Shown here: piece after piece, positions 1 through 8,681 of the stretch
Layout: each line of letters begins with the position of its first letter
Numbering within the stretch: position 1 is the first letter of the stretch
Origin: Candidatus Sulfopaludibacter sp. SbA3
GTDB taxonomy: Bacteria; Acidobacteriota; Terriglobia; Bryobacterales; Bryobacteraceae
Assembly (NCBI GenBank): GCA_945900935.1
Contig: CAMDKT010000095.1
Span: forward strand, 1-13,140
DNA length: 13,140 nucleotides
Direction of reading: 5' to 3'
Notes under the pieces: model-generated
What the model saw: only the letters and a program-made list of their open reading frames with translations
What the model was told of the DNA's origin: nothing
Database searches by the model: none
Position numbers and translations under genes: made by a program

Positions 1-24
1 GATTCCGATCCGAAAGCCAAAAAC

Positions 25-118
25 TGATCGGCTTCCCCTCGGAATCCTGATCGCCATCCCTTCGGAACGCTGATCGGAATCAGTTCGGAATCATGATCGT
101 TTTGCGTCGGAAAACGCA
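25..118. repeat. 23-bp-period tandem repeats, probable IS21-like element end
   Basis: TGATCG recurs at 25, 48, 71 and 94, exactly 23 bp apart. A second conserved hexamer, TCGGAA, lies 13-14 bp after each (39, 62, 85, 107). The last unit runs into a short inverted repeat, TGCGT (103-107) / ACGCA (114-118). Multiple short direct repeats just inside the terminus are a known trait of IS21-family elements, so this is probably the end of such an element whose transposase genes would lie to the left of the window. No transposase is visible here, and the family assignment rests on repeat style alone. The repeats are abutting and divergent, so they are not a CRISPR array. Confidence 0.55.
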
Positions 119-462
119 GTCAAATTAATGGCTGGTTTTGAGGTGACCCTTAATGGCGGAATTTGGGTGTCTTCCAAGGCGGATCTTGCCCGATCAAAAC
201 ATTGGGTTTCCGACGAAGAGGCTGTTCAGCAGCCGGGAATCAACGTTGATTTCACAGGCCATTCCGCGTCCGGCCCCCGACTTCTTGACGCACTCCGGAC
301 ACGGTTGTTACGGCGAAGCTTCTCGCTAGACATAATGCAGAGCGGCTCAACAAAACTATTTGTTTAGCCGGCAGGTGGTATGCGTTTCGAATTAGACCAT
401 GCGTTTTGCCACTGGCATCAAGGACTTGCCCTGCCCGACGAACTAAGACTGAGACATCAGGT
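119..462. other. Non-coding stretch between repeat block and operon end
   Basis: No gene can be supported here. A 79-codon frame on the plus strand (128-367) and an 82-codon frame on the minus strand (252-500) overlap each other. Neither has a recognisable domain, and the minus one runs into the 3' end of the hydrolase gene. The plus frame begins about 10 bp after the repeat block, so it may be residue of the same mobile element. No convincing rho-independent terminator for the operon is visible; the best hairpin (AGAC...GTCT near 446-464) has only a 4-bp stem and no T tract. Confidence 0.5.
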
Positions 463-2712
463 CTACTGCGTATGAGACTCCCCGCGCAGGAGGCGGACAT
501 ACTGTGAAGCCAGGTCCAGTTCGGCGTTCCTGTTGGTTATGCGAAACTTCTCGCCGGCCTCGGCGGCCACGTAAAGACTCTTAGTCCGGTCGTAGCTGGC
601 CGTGACCGCGGCAGGCGGTACGGGGCGTTTCATGGCATCCACCGGCGAAAGCAGCGCCAATGGGCGGCTGGCGATAGCACCAGCCACATCCGGGAGGTCA
701 AAATGGAGCAGCACGCTGGGGATCAGAACATTGGCGCCGTGCAAGTAGCGGTCGATGCCGCCGGTAAGCGCGCGGTAGGACACAAGTCCGCCATGGCAGA
801 CGACGGCTTCGATCCGCGGATCCAGCGCGGCGGCATAAAGTGCCCACAGTGCGCCCATGTCCTTACCGATGATCCAGACGCCGCGCTGAACGGCATCCGC
901 GCGGCTGAGAGCGTAATCTACCGTGCGGAGAACATCCCGCACCCGCATTCCAAACAGCGAGGAATCCATGAACCATGCCATGTAAGCCAGCGCGGTTTCG
1001 CTATCGAAAAGGTGGGCGAAGGGATTGCCACTGGAGTTCGGACGGTGGGGAGTTCGCGTTTCGCCGATGCCGCGGACATCCGCGGCAATCACCTGATAGC
1101 CGCGGCGGGCCAGCGTCGCCAGCACCCCGTATTCGATCCCCGACGCCTCGGCATTCTCGAACTCCATGCCATCGCTATCTTTTCCGGATTCGTTGAAATA
1201 AAGGATGGATGGGGTGCCCGATAGTCGCTTATGGGGTTGAAAAACCCAGGTAGGAATGTAGATCGACGGCTCGGAGACGAAGGCCAGCTTTTCAATGGTG
1301 TACGCTTCGCGGGTGACGATCTTGACGGGGCGAGGGTCGAGGGGACCGTCGACGCCACGGATCTTGAGCAGGTTACGGACCTCTGTGCGAAGCCCCTTGT
1401 TGTGGGCATCCACTTCCGCTGCATTCGCTGGGGACGTTCGCTTAGGGGGCAGGTTGCCGGCTTTGGACCAAAGGCCGGTCCAGATGGTTTCACCATGCCG
1501 CGAGTGAAGAATGGATCCATTTGGGAGACAGCGGAGGTCCTCTGGACGCTCCGGAGCCAGTTCTGGTTCAGTGGCCGGGCCGGGACGCTGGTAGAACCAG
1601 CGACTAAACCAGTCGGCAGTGGCGAGTCGTAGCTTGTGGGTCCAGGCGTGTGGGTCGCCCGCTTCAACCGTAGAGAATCGGTCCCCTACGCCGAGAAGCT
1701 TGTATCGTTCGCGCACGGTATTTGCGGCGGCGTCGAAGTCTGGGGAAAAATGCTCGATGCTGGCCATCAGAGGTCGCGGAGCAATGGCGATAAGGATGTC
1801 GGGATTGTCGATACCGAGCGCTGCTCCGGGAAAGAGGTTCTGTTCCACATCGGAAGGGCCAAGGGGACTGAAGGGAACGACGAGCATAGGCCAGCGGCTT
1901 CGGGTTCCACCTTCATGCACGGCAGCGCAGCGGATTCGCTCATCGACCGCGCTCGTAAACATCGTGAGGGTACCGCCGCCTGAGTGGCCGGTACAGCCGA
2001 TTCGTGAGGGGTCGACCTCCCGCCTGCTGATAAGGTAATCGATGGCGCGCATCGCGTCCCACATGAGATATCCCGTTAGTGTGTCGCCCAGCATCAACTG
2101 CAATTGACCCGGCATAGAGTGCTCGTAGGTGGCGCTGGGAACTTCTGTGATGCCAGTGGCGGGATCCCAGTATTGGCGGCGCTCGCCCTGTCCGATTGGG
2201 TCGAAAGCGAGTACGACGAAGCCGCTCTTGACCAGGCTTTGGTAGGCGAGTTGGTAGGAGGGCAGCATGCGCGCGAGCGGATAGTGACCGCAGGGAGAGA
2301 TGATGCCCGGCAGCCGGGACGCGCCGACCGGTATATAGAGATTTCCGGTGACCCAAAAATTGGGCCGGCTTTGGAACATCACGTTCTCCACGCGGTAGCC
2401 GTTGCGCTCGATGACTTTGGTAACTTTAGCGCCGAGCGAACTTCGTTCGGGAAAGCCGCCGACTGCGTTCACGACTTTCTGACGGACGGCACGGTTGTGC
2501 TCCTCGAGAGCCGAGGCCGTCGTAATCCGAGCGCGCCGCTGGTCCCATTCGGAGGAAAGCCGATTGAGCCGGTCGGCCATGTAGCTGACGATCATGTCGG
2601 GAAACTGCTTGTCGTAGGACTCCGGCACGGCCACCATCCCGGAAACAGGATGCAACAGCGATCCAGAAAGAAAACCAGCTCCCGCGCGCCTGACGAATTC
2701 ACGGCGTCTCAT
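463..2712 (-). CDS. Tat-exported tandem alpha/beta-hydrolase, second active site degenerate
   Basis: This 749-residue protein has a twin-arginine type N-terminus (RRREFVRRAG, then a hydrophobic stretch), so it is probably exported folded. Two alpha/beta-hydrolase halves follow. The N-terminal half carries a nucleophile elbow GHSGGG at 242-247 (Ser244) after VDPSRIGCT, and a likely catalytic His355 in GDPHAWT; Asp325 or Asp327 could supply the acid. The C-terminal half starts with a copy of the same lead-in (HNKGLRTEV at 437 matches HNRAVRQKV at 72). Its elbow reads GKDMGA at 616-621, so Asp618 replaces Ser, and no His occurs in the expected C-terminal place. The first half resembles acetyl-xylan-esterase/dienelactone-hydrolase-like enzymes; the substrate is unknown. 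It is the last gene of the operon, 5 nt after the DUF1552 stop codon. No Shine-Dalgarno is obvious, so translation is probably coupled. Confidence 0.85.
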   Translation of the reverse strand: MRRREFVRRAGAGFLSGSLLHPVSGMVAVPESYDKQFPDMIVSYMADRLNRLSSEWDQRRARITTASALEEHNRAVRQKVVNAVGGFPERSSLGAKVTKVIERNGYRVENVMFQSRPNFWVTGNLYIPVGASRLPGIISPCGHYPLARMLPSYQLAYQSLVKSGFVVLAFDPIGQGERRQYWDPATGITEVPSATYEHSMPGQLQLMLGDTLTGYLMWDAMRAIDYLISRREVDPSRIGCTGHSGGGTLTMFTSAVDERIRCAAVHEGGTRSRWPMLVVPFSPLGPSDVEQNLFPGAALGIDNPDILIAIAPRPLMASIEHFSPDFDAAANTVRERYKLLGVGDRFSTVEAGDPHAWTHKLRLATADWFSRWFYQRPGPATEPELAPERPEDLRCLPNGSILHSRHGETIWTGLWSKAGNLPPKRTSPANAAEVDAHNKGLRTEVRNLLKIRGVDGPLDPRPVKIVTREAYTIEKLAFVSEPSIYIPTWVFQPHKRLSGTPSILYFNESGKDSDGMEFENAEASGIEYGVLATLARRGYQVIAADVRGIGETRTPHRPNSSGNPFAHLFDSETALAYMAWFMDSSLFGMRVRDVLRTVDYALSRADAVQRGVWIIGKDMGALWALYAAALDPRIEAVVCHGGLVSYRALTGGIDRYLHGANVLIPSVLLHFDLPDVAGAIASRPLALLSPVDAMKRPVPPAAVTASYDRTKSLYVAAEAGEKFRITNRNAELDLASQYVRLLRGESHTQ

Positions 2713-2717
2713 GTCGT

Positions 2718-4031
2718 TTATACCAGCGCCACGCTGCCCTTGCGTCCGGTGGGAAAACTCTCAATGCCAGCGCCAAGCACGTCATTGGCAACGCTGAGAT
2801 ATAAGTCCCCGAGGGTACCGGCGGCCTTTGTGTGCGTTCCGGCTTTCAGCCGTTTCCCGTAGCCGGCAACAATGGCCGGCAGTCCATTGTTCTTGTGCGG
2901 GTTAGCCTCGGCATGCTCATGGACATAGAGTAGGCACGTATGGTCAAGTAGTGTGCCATCGCCCTCCGGGACGGATTTCAGCTTTGCCAACAGGTAGGCG
3001 AATTCCTCCACGTGCCAGCGGCAGATATCACGCATGATGCGCTGGCCTTGGGCGGAATCGGCGTTTGTGTGCGTGTAGTCGTGATGGCGCAAATTGGTGT
3101 AGCCCAGCCAAGGCAGGCGAACCAGGCTTTGGCACTTGGTGAGCATGTAGCTGGCTACGCGGGTCTGCCGGGAGGCGAGCGCATGGACCAGAAGATCCGA
3201 CTGGATCTTGGCGATGCGGGGATAGTCTTTCACATCGCCGCCCAGTTCGGGTTCGGAGGCATTTCGGTACTCGGGGGGCAAGCTGGCGATGGAACGCTCC
3301 AAGTCGCGCACGGCGGCTAAGTGTTCATCCATGCGCTGCTTGTCGCTCCGGCTAAGAGCGGATTGCAGGTCTTTGAAGTCCTCGCGAACGGCATCGAGTA
3401 TGCTCTGTTTCCCTTCCACCCAGCTCCGTTCGCGCGTGCCGAACATGCGGTTGAATAGGTTCTGCGGGATAAGTTCGGGTGGCAGAGCCCGCTCATAGCC
3501 GGCCCAGCTTAGATTGCGCTGAATGCTTTCACCGTGCGACTCCTGGCAGACACCGATCTGGAGGGAGCGAAAACGGGTCTCGCCACCAAGTTTTGCCGCC
3601 AGCAGTTGATCGATGGACGCGCCCCCGGCGCCGCGGCCGGTAAACGACGTTCCGGAAACCAGCGCGCTCATGGAGCGGTGGTGATCGTTTCCGGGGCCGG
3701 GCATGCGCGCGGCCGGATTGTCGAGACCGCTCAGGATGTGTACGTTGTCGCGGAACGGAACCAGCGGCGTGAGACACGGCGTCATGGCGTAGTCCGGTCC
3801 GGTTTCGGCCGGAATCCAGAAACGCTCCGGAATACCGTTTCCGTTAAACCAGAGGACGAAGCGGGAGGGGATCGGCTTGGCGGGCTCCTTGGTGCCCGGC
3901 GGGGCGGCATAAGCCGTGCCAGAAGGGTTCAGCATTGCCTCCAGAGGAGGCAGCCCGATACGCACCAGCGCGCCGCCGAACCCGATTCCCCGAAGAAACC
4001 GGCGTCGCCCTATTGCAGTTTTCCTTGCCAT
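2718..4031 (-). CDS. DUF1552 family Tat-exported protein
   Basis: This 437-residue protein has a Tat signal (GRRRFLRG at 8-15, a hydrophobic core with GLPPLEAML, and probable cleavage after TAYA near 42). The body is typical of DUF1552: [18 protein letters not shown] near 57-74, the His-rich [17 protein letters not shown] near 114-130, and [20 protein letters not shown] near 362-381. Several His/Asp/Glu clusters (HHDYTH at 316-321, HEHAE at 371-375) could bind metal, but no catalytic mechanism is established for the family. In known genomes DUF1552 genes usually sit beside DUF1592/DUF1588/DUF1585 genes, as here. The gene overlaps the preceding DUF1592 gene by 22 nt yet has its own strong Shine-Dalgarno (AAGGAG) 7 nt before the ATG, which fixes the start. 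Family assignment is confident; function is unknown. Confidence 0.92.
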   Translation of the reverse strand: MARKTAIGRRRFLRGIGFGGALVRIGLPPLEAMLNPSGTAYAAPPGTKEPAKPIPSRFVLWFNGNGIPERFWIPAETGPDYAMTPCLTPLVPFRDNVHILSGLDNPAARMPGPGNDHHRSMSALVSGTSFTGRGAGGASIDQLLAAKLGGETRFRSLQIGVCQESHGESIQRNLSWAGYERALPPELIPQNLFNRMFGTRERSWVEGKQSILDAVREDFKDLQSALSRSDKQRMDEHLAAVRDLERSIASLPPEYRNASEPELGGDVKDYPRIAKIQSDLLVHALASRQTRVASYMLTKCQSLVRLPWLGYTNLRHHDYTHTNADSAQGQRIMRDICRWHVEEFAYLLAKLKSVPEGDGTLLDHTCLLYVHEHAEANPHKNNGLPAIVAGYGKRLKAGTHTKAAGTLGDLYLSVANDVLGAGIESFPTGRKGSVALV

Positions 4032-5617
4032 GAATCCACTCCTTTCGTTCCCGCCAACGCAGTGGCGTAGTACAGCATCATGTCTTTCCAGTGAAATCCG
4101 GAGTTACGGAATACTTCCAGGCCCCCATCAATCACGATTTGATCCGCGGAGGTTTCCCGCCGTCCAAACGCATACCTGAATAGCTGCTTTGCCATGCACT
4201 TCTGGCAGATGGGGCTGTCCGCGAGAATGCGGCCGAGTTCCTTCGGCGTTGAGAAATCGGAATGGGAGATGCCGCTGACGGATGCCCGTGGATCGATTTC
4301 GAGTTCCAGACGTATCGGGCGCATCCGGCGATCGGGAGGCATGACAATCACCGTCTGCTTCCGCTGAAATTGGCCGATGGCATCAAACCGTTCGAAGCCG
4401 AACCCGATCGGATCCATCAACATATGACACCCGGCGCAACTCGGGTTAATGAGGTGTTCCTGAAGGCGCTGGCGGTTCGTCATCGGCTTCGCAACGGTGA
4501 CAGGCGGCAGGGTGGAATTCACGCCGGGGGGCGGATCGGGCACCTGCTGACAGAGAAATTGATCGCGAATAAATAAACCGCGGACGGTAGGCGATGTCTC
4601 GCCGGGCTTGCTCGTCATAACGAAAAAAGCCGCTTGGCCAAGGACCCCGGCGCGTTCCGAATCCGGCGGAAACTGTACTTTGCCGAATTCGACGGCAGGC
4701 GCCGGAAGACCGTAGAGCGTGGCCAGGTCGGAGCTTATGAAAGCATAGCCGGCGCGAAAAAAATCCAGGAAATTTTTCTCTCCCCACACCAGGTCCGCTA
4801 CCAGTCGCCGGGTCTCCTCCGTCATGGCGGTGGCAAGTTGCAGATTGAACTGCGGGTAGAGGTTGCGATCTTTCACCGCGTTTAGAACCTGGTCGAAGCG
4901 GAGCCACTGTGACGTGAACTCATCCAGTGCCTGTTTCGCTTTCAAATCGCTAAGAAGCCGCAACGCCTGACGCCGGATGCCCGGCTCATCCGCCAACTCT
5001 CCTTTCCCGGCCGCGCGGAACAGTTCGGGATCCGGCATGGTATCCCAGAGAAAGTAGGAAAGATTAGCGGCGGCTTTGTACGGTCCCGTCTCCAGCCGGA
5101 AAAGAAATTTTGGAGACTGCAGCATCGCTTCGACAGTGAACTGGACTCCGCGCAGAAACTGGCCAGAGCGGGTAGATTCCTTCAAAAGCAACGACGAATA
5201 TCGCGTTGCCTCGGTATCTGTGAGTGGGCGACGGAAGGCTCTGCCTCCAAAGGTGCGAACGAAGAGGCCGGCGCAGACTGTATCGCGTGGCGACTTTGGG
5301 CGGCAAGGGACCAGACCGCGGGGGTCCTCGCCACCCCTGAAAGTGTTCTTGGCGAGCTTTTCGGCTGCGGCGTTGTAAGCCTCGGCCAAAAGCGGGGAGA
5401 TCTCCTGGGAGTGGCTCTGGTTCTTAAAACCATGCAGAAAGTCCTCGGGCGGAAATTGATCGGACGGCCGGGTCTCATCTCCTAGAAGATCGCGCACGGT
5501 GTTGTTGTACTGACTGTGGGTCAATCGGCGCAGGCTACTGGGAGACGAACCGGATTCCGGAGCCGCTAGACTCAAGGTAATAACAGTTAAGAATCCGAGG
5601 GTAATACGGGCGGTCAT
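4010..5617 (-). CDS. DUF1592/DUF1588/DUF1585 family protein with one CxxCH motif
   Basis: This 535-residue secreted protein (residue numbers from the ATG at 5617) has a Sec-type signal, [20 protein letters not shown]. Recognisable segments follow in family order: a DUF1587-like [20 protein letters not shown] (about 28-47), DUF1595-like [15 protein letters not shown] (123-137), DUF1592 with [19 protein letters not shown] (185-203), DUF1588 ending in [19 protein letters not shown] (394-412), and DUF1585 with [16 protein letters not shown] (471-486). CAGCH is a single c-type haem-binding motif. Many relatives also carry an N-terminal cytochrome c domain; this one does not. A TTG start at 5644 would give a longer N-terminus, but the ATG forms an ATGA overlap with the LRR stop codon and directly begins the signal peptide, so it is preferred. 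Role unknown, perhaps redox chemistry with the DUF1552 partner. Confidence 0.9.
   Translation of the reverse strand: MTARITLGFLTVITLSLAAPESGSSPSSLRRLTHSQYNNTVRDLLGDETRPSDQFPPEDFLHGFKNQSHSQEISPLLAEAYNAAAEKLAKNTFRGGEDPRGLVPCRPKSPRDTVCAGLFVRTFGGRAFRRPLTDTEATRYSSLLLKESTRSGQFLRGVQFTVEAMLQSPKFLFRLETGPYKAAANLSYFLWDTMPDPELFRAAGKGELADEPGIRRQALRLLSDLKAKQALDEFTSQWLRFDQVLNAVKDRNLYPQFNLQLATAMTEETRRLVADLVWGEKNFLDFFRAGYAFISSDLATLYGLPAPAVEFGKVQFPPDSERAGVLGQAAFFVMTSKPGETSPTVRGLFIRDQFLCQQVPDPPPGVNSTLPPVTVAKPMTNRQRLQEHLINPSCAGCHMLMDPIGFGFERFDAIGQFQRKQTVIVMPPDRRMRPIRLELEIDPRASVSGISHSDFSTPKELGRILADSPICQKCMAKQLFRYAFGRRETSADQIVIDGGLEVFRNSGFHWKDMMLYYATALAGTKGVDSWQGKLQ
4039..4044 (-). promoter_or_regulatory. Shine-Dalgarno of the DUF1552 gene
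   Basis: AAGGAG on the minus strand lies 7 nt before the ATG at 4031 and inside the end of the DUF1592 coding region. It supports this start despite the 22-nt overlap. Confidence 0.75.
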
Positions 5618-6654
5618 AGTTGGGGCACCCAAACAATCCGGCAATCAGGACGTTCCTTGCGGAACCGGGCCACGCCATCAGCGGTGACCTTCGTCCCACT
5701 CAAATATATCGAATGCAGATTCGGGGCTTTGCTTAATGTCGTCAGGGCGGTGTCCGTGATACGCGTTTCCGACAAGTCCAGAACAGTTAACTGGCTGATG
5801 GAGGCCAGCGCCGGAGCCGCCGCGTCATCAATACCTTTGGCATTCCAAAGATTGATACGCCGGAGTTTAGGCAGGGTTGAAAAGGGAATGAGGCCGGCGC
5901 TCGTCACTTGGGTGCCGCTCAGATCCAGAGTCTCCAAACTCGAAAGCTTGCGTAGGTGCGTTATACCGAGATCGGTGATTTTGATACCGCTCAGGTCAAG
6001 AGACTTCAATTGACTCAAAGTGGATATCAGCTCGAGATCGAAGTCGGTCATTGCAATGGTCCAGACAGCGGTATTGCGCTTCTGGTTGCCGCGCAGGCTG
6101 AGAGCGGTGAGCCGGGGGAGAAGCTTCAGTACGTGGAGACCCGCGCCGGTGAGCTGATTACCGCCGATTTCGAGCTCCTCCAAATTACTGAAGCCGCCGA
6201 GATACTCCAGACCGTTGTTGGTGACCTGAGTGAAGCTAATGTCCAACGCTCGCAAACTCGTAAGTCCCGCTATGTATCGCAGCGAGGTATCCGTAATATC
6301 GGTGCCGCGCAGATTGAGGCGCTGGAGGTGCTTCCATCCGCGAAGGTAGGCGAGAGCGGTATCCGTGATTCGCTCGACGGCATAGAGATTCAGGTCGCGG
6401 ATTTTTGGCAGCGTGGCGATCCGCTCCATGCCTCGATCGGTAATCATCGATAGCGAGAGATCGAGTTTCTGGAGGTCCTTAAACGCCAGAACGTGATTGA
6501 GTTCAAGATCGGTAATCCACTGGAAACCGAGACTCACTCCCGTAACATGCGAAGAAGCATCGGTTTCAACTGTGCCACCCAGTTCCGTTATGGCGCGAGT
6601 AGTGTCGGCCATCACCATGGGAGTCCAGATACACAGCAGAATTGCGGTTTTCAT
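5614..6654 (-). CDS. Secreted leucine-rich-repeat protein (small)
   Basis: This 346-residue protein has a Sec signal (MKTAILLCIWTPMVMA, probable cleavage before DTT), then a cap ITELGGTVETD, then about twelve LRRs of roughly 24 residues. The repeat form is ITDxxLxxLxxLxxLxxLxLxxTx, for example ITDTALAYLRGWKHLQRLNL, and it closes with RPDCRIVW. This is the ITD-type (RNI-like) LRR common in Acidobacteriota and Planctomycetota; such domains bind protein or polymer ligands. Repeat 6 carries an insertion of about ten residues (NQKRNTAVWTIA). A frame to a start at 6711 exists, but the ATG at 6654 is preceded by GGGAG at 6 nt and begins the signal peptide. The gene lies 2 nt after the large LRR gene and shares ATGA with the next gene. 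No enzymatic domain is present; it is likely a periplasmic or surface binding partner. Confidence 0.85.
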   Translation of the reverse strand: MKTAILLCIWTPMVMADTTRAITELGGTVETDASSHVTGVSLGFQWITDLELNHVLAFKDLQKLDLSLSMITDRGMERIATLPKIRDLNLYAVERITDTALAYLRGWKHLQRLNLRGTDITDTSLRYIAGLTSLRALDISFTQVTNNGLEYLGGFSNLEELEIGGNQLTGAGLHVLKLLPRLTALSLRGNQKRNTAVWTIAMTDFDLELISTLSQLKSLDLSGIKITDLGITHLRKLSSLETLDLSGTQVTSAGLIPFSTLPKLRRINLWNAKGIDDAAAPALASISQLTVLDLSETRITDTALTTLSKAPNLHSIYLSGTKVTADGVARFRKERPDCRIVWVPQL

Positions 6655-6656
6655 GT

Positions 6657-8648
6657 TCAGCTCCCACGCCGGATCGGCAAGTTGGAGCCCCGATCCCACG
6701 TCACACGGCACTCCGGGAGGGCTTTCTTCAAAGACTCGACCGCGTTCTCAGTGGCGAGGGTGTGGTAGAGATTCAACCTCCGCAACTGCCGGAAGGACTT
6801 CAGCAATTCAACGCCCGCATCCGTGATGGCGGCGGTATCCAAGCTGAGGTCGGTCAGGTTCGGCATCGCGGCCAGCGCGGGAAGGGATTTTTCCGTGACG
6901 GCGGTGTAATCGAGATTCAGGCGGTTCAGATTTTTCAGTGCGGAAAGCGCGGCCAGCGATTCGTCCGTCGTTCGCGTATGAACCAGTTCCAGCCGGGTCA
7001 GGCCGGTAAGCGCCTCGATCGATTTCAGTCCGCGCCCGGTGAAGCGGCCATAGTTAAGCATCAGTTCGGAAAGGTTCCGCAGGGGGCGCAATGCAGCGAG
7101 GCCTTCGTCGCCGATGTCCGTGGCCGTGAGGTCAAGATATGTCAGGTTTTCAAGGTTTGCGAGTGACGCCAGATGCTTGTCCGAAACGTCTGAGTAGCTG
7201 AGATCGAGCCTTTGCAGTTGATCAAAGCGGGCAATCGCTTGCACGCCTTTCCCGGAGAGCCCATTGCCTTTAAAGTCGAGATCGATCAGGGACCCGGGAG
7301 TTCCCAGTTTTGCCAAGCCATCTCCCTGAACCAACGTATAGCCTAAGCCCAAGCGGCGCAACTTGACACAGGAGGCGATGGCATCCAAACCGGCATCCGA
7401 TACTGTGGTGTTACCCAGTTCAAGGTCAGTCAACGCGCAGCGGTCGAGCGCCAGATTGCGCAGGCCGAGATCGCCTGCCTGGGTGCCGCTCAAGTTTAGC
7501 TTCCGAAGCGCGGACAGGCCTTTTACGTGGACCAGGTCGGCGTCGGTGGTTTGAGTGGAGGCGAGCGAGATTTCCACAATCCGCCCCTCTTCGATCACAG
7601 CCGTTCCGCCTAAAGAACGGATCCAGGCAGTGAGCGACGCGATGGTGGAGCCTGCCACCGGCCGCTTCTTCCCGTTGGATTGGATCGGCGCCGCGGCAGC
7701 GTCCAGGAAGTCAATACGAAGCGCCGGGATGGCAGCCCGCAGCGCGGTGACGCCCCCGCGATTCACAGCGGTGTAGCGCACGTCGAGTTGCCGCAGGCCG
7801 GGGTGGGCTTTCAGCTTCTCAAGGCCGGCATTCGTTATACCGGTTCTATAAAGGTTCAACTCCTCGAGTTGCGTGAGCCCGGCTAGCTGATCCAGACCGG
7901 CGTCGGTCACTGTGGAACCCAGCAGGTTCAGCTTGCGGAGCTTGGTGAGGTCCTTTAGATGAACCAACCCCGCATCGCTGATTCGCCCTGCGTAAAAGTC
8001 CAATTCGGTTAGGTTGCGAAGATTTCGCACGTACCGGAGTCCCTCATCGGTAATCAGGGCGTCATGTGCGTAGAGCTTCTCCAGTTGCGTCATCTGTTCT
8101 AGCGATCTCATGCCGTCGTCATCCAGGCGGGTGTTTGTCAGATCCAGGCTACGCATCTCCCGGAACGCGCCGAGGGTCCGGCCTTTGATTCGGGTCTGGG
8201 CCAGGCGTAACTCGCGGAGATGAATCAGCGGTGCCATATTAGCCACCGCGCCATCTTCTATTGGGATTTCCGACTGTACCGGCAGCGTGATGATGAAGCG
8301 TTCCAGGTTGGTAAGACCTGCCAATTGCTTCAAGCTCTCCGCCGTCACCTTGACGGGCACGTTATGCCAGGTTCGACCGGAAAGGTATAGCTCCTTCAGC
8401 CCCTGCAGACTACCAATACGGTGTAACTCCAGCGGACCCACTATCCCCTGGGTGAGATTGATGGAGCGAATTTCGAAGCCGGAAGCAGGGAGTTTGTTGA
8501 TGTCGGAGATATGGGAGGGACTACCCGTAAGCACGACAGTTCCACCCATGTGAATGACCCACTCGGCGGCGGCGCGATCCACATCAAGGGCCAGGCAGGC
8601 GGTGGCCGCCAGGATGGATAAGATGGGGATACGCGGTTTAACTTGCAT
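6657..8648 (-). CDS. Secreted leucine-rich-repeat protein with two LRR blocks
   Basis: This 663-residue protein (numbered from the ATG at 8648) has an N-terminal signal (MQVKPRIPILSILAATACLA, cleavage near AAA-EW). A cap HMGGTVVLTG follows (about 33-42), then a first block of about nine to ten ITD-type LRRs ending in LRAAIPALRIDF (303-314). After a linker rich in A, S and K, a second cap IRSLGGTAVIEEG (343-355) starts another block of about twelve LRRs, ending in ALPECRVTW (643-651). The C-terminal tail is basic (NLPIRRGS). The second block matches the whole mature part of the next gene in plan, so the protein looks like a fusion of two such modules. A TTG at 8669 would add seven residues, but no Shine-Dalgarno precedes it. 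The gene follows the receptor gene by 33 nt. It is probably a binding protein; its ligand is unknown. Confidence 0.85.
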   Translation of the reverse strand: MQVKPRIPILSILAATACLALDVDRAAAEWVIHMGGTVVLTGSPSHISDINKLPASGFEIRSINLTQGIVGPLELHRIGSLQGLKELYLSGRTWHNVPVKVTAESLKQLAGLTNLERFIITLPVQSEIPIEDGAVANMAPLIHLRELRLAQTRIKGRTLGAFREMRSLDLTNTRLDDDGMRSLEQMTQLEKLYAHDALITDEGLRYVRNLRNLTELDFYAGRISDAGLVHLKDLTKLRKLNLLGSTVTDAGLDQLAGLTQLEELNLYRTGITNAGLEKLKAHPGLRQLDVRYTAVNRGGVTALRAAIPALRIDFLDAAAAPIQSNGKKRPVAGSTIASLTAWIRSLGGTAVIEEGRIVEISLASTQTTDADLVHVKGLSALRKLNLSGTQAGDLGLRNLALDRCALTDLELGNTTVSDAGLDAIASCVKLRRLGLGYTLVQGDGLAKLGTPGSLIDLDFKGNGLSGKGVQAIARFDQLQRLDLSYSDVSDKHLASLANLENLTYLDLTATDIGDEGLAALRPLRNLSELMLNYGRFTGRGLKSIEALTGLTRLELVHTRTTDESLAALSALKNLNRLNLDYTAVTEKSLPALAAMPNLTDLSLDTAAITDAGVELLKSFRQLRRLNLYHTLATENAVESLKKALPECRVTWDRGSNLPIRRGS
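6661..6665 (-). promoter_or_regulatory. Shine-Dalgarno of the small LRR gene
   Basis: GGGAG on the minus strand lies 6 nt before the ATG at 6654, within the last codons of the large LRR gene. It decides the start in favour of 6654 over the longer frame. Confidence 0.65.
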
Positions 8649-8681
8649 GGTCAGTGGCTTCTTTCGCAATGATTTTTGGCA

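Noticed and set aside
25..118. CRISPR array
   Set aside because: The period is only 23 bp, with no unique spacers between conserved repeats, and no cas gene is near.
128..367. Plus-strand 79-codon frame beginning MAGFEVTLNG
   Set aside because: No domain or clear Shine-Dalgarno, and it lies just after the IS-like repeat block. It may be element-associated residue; not called as a gene.
440..466. Rho-independent terminator after the hydrolase gene
   Set aside because: Only a 4-bp AGAC/GTCT stem can be formed and no T tract follows on the minus strand.
703..1224. Plus-strand frame of 173 codons opposite the hydrolase gene
   Set aside because: It is a shadow of the minus-strand hydrolase, which has a Tat signal, domain motifs and operon context; the plus frame has none. 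The same holds for all other long plus-strand frames between 700 and 11730.
5614..8648. Tandem DNA repeats within the LRR genes treated as a separate repeat feature
   Set aside because: The periodicity of about 72 bp comes from the 24-residue LRR units and is explained by the proteins; the DNA units are well diverged.
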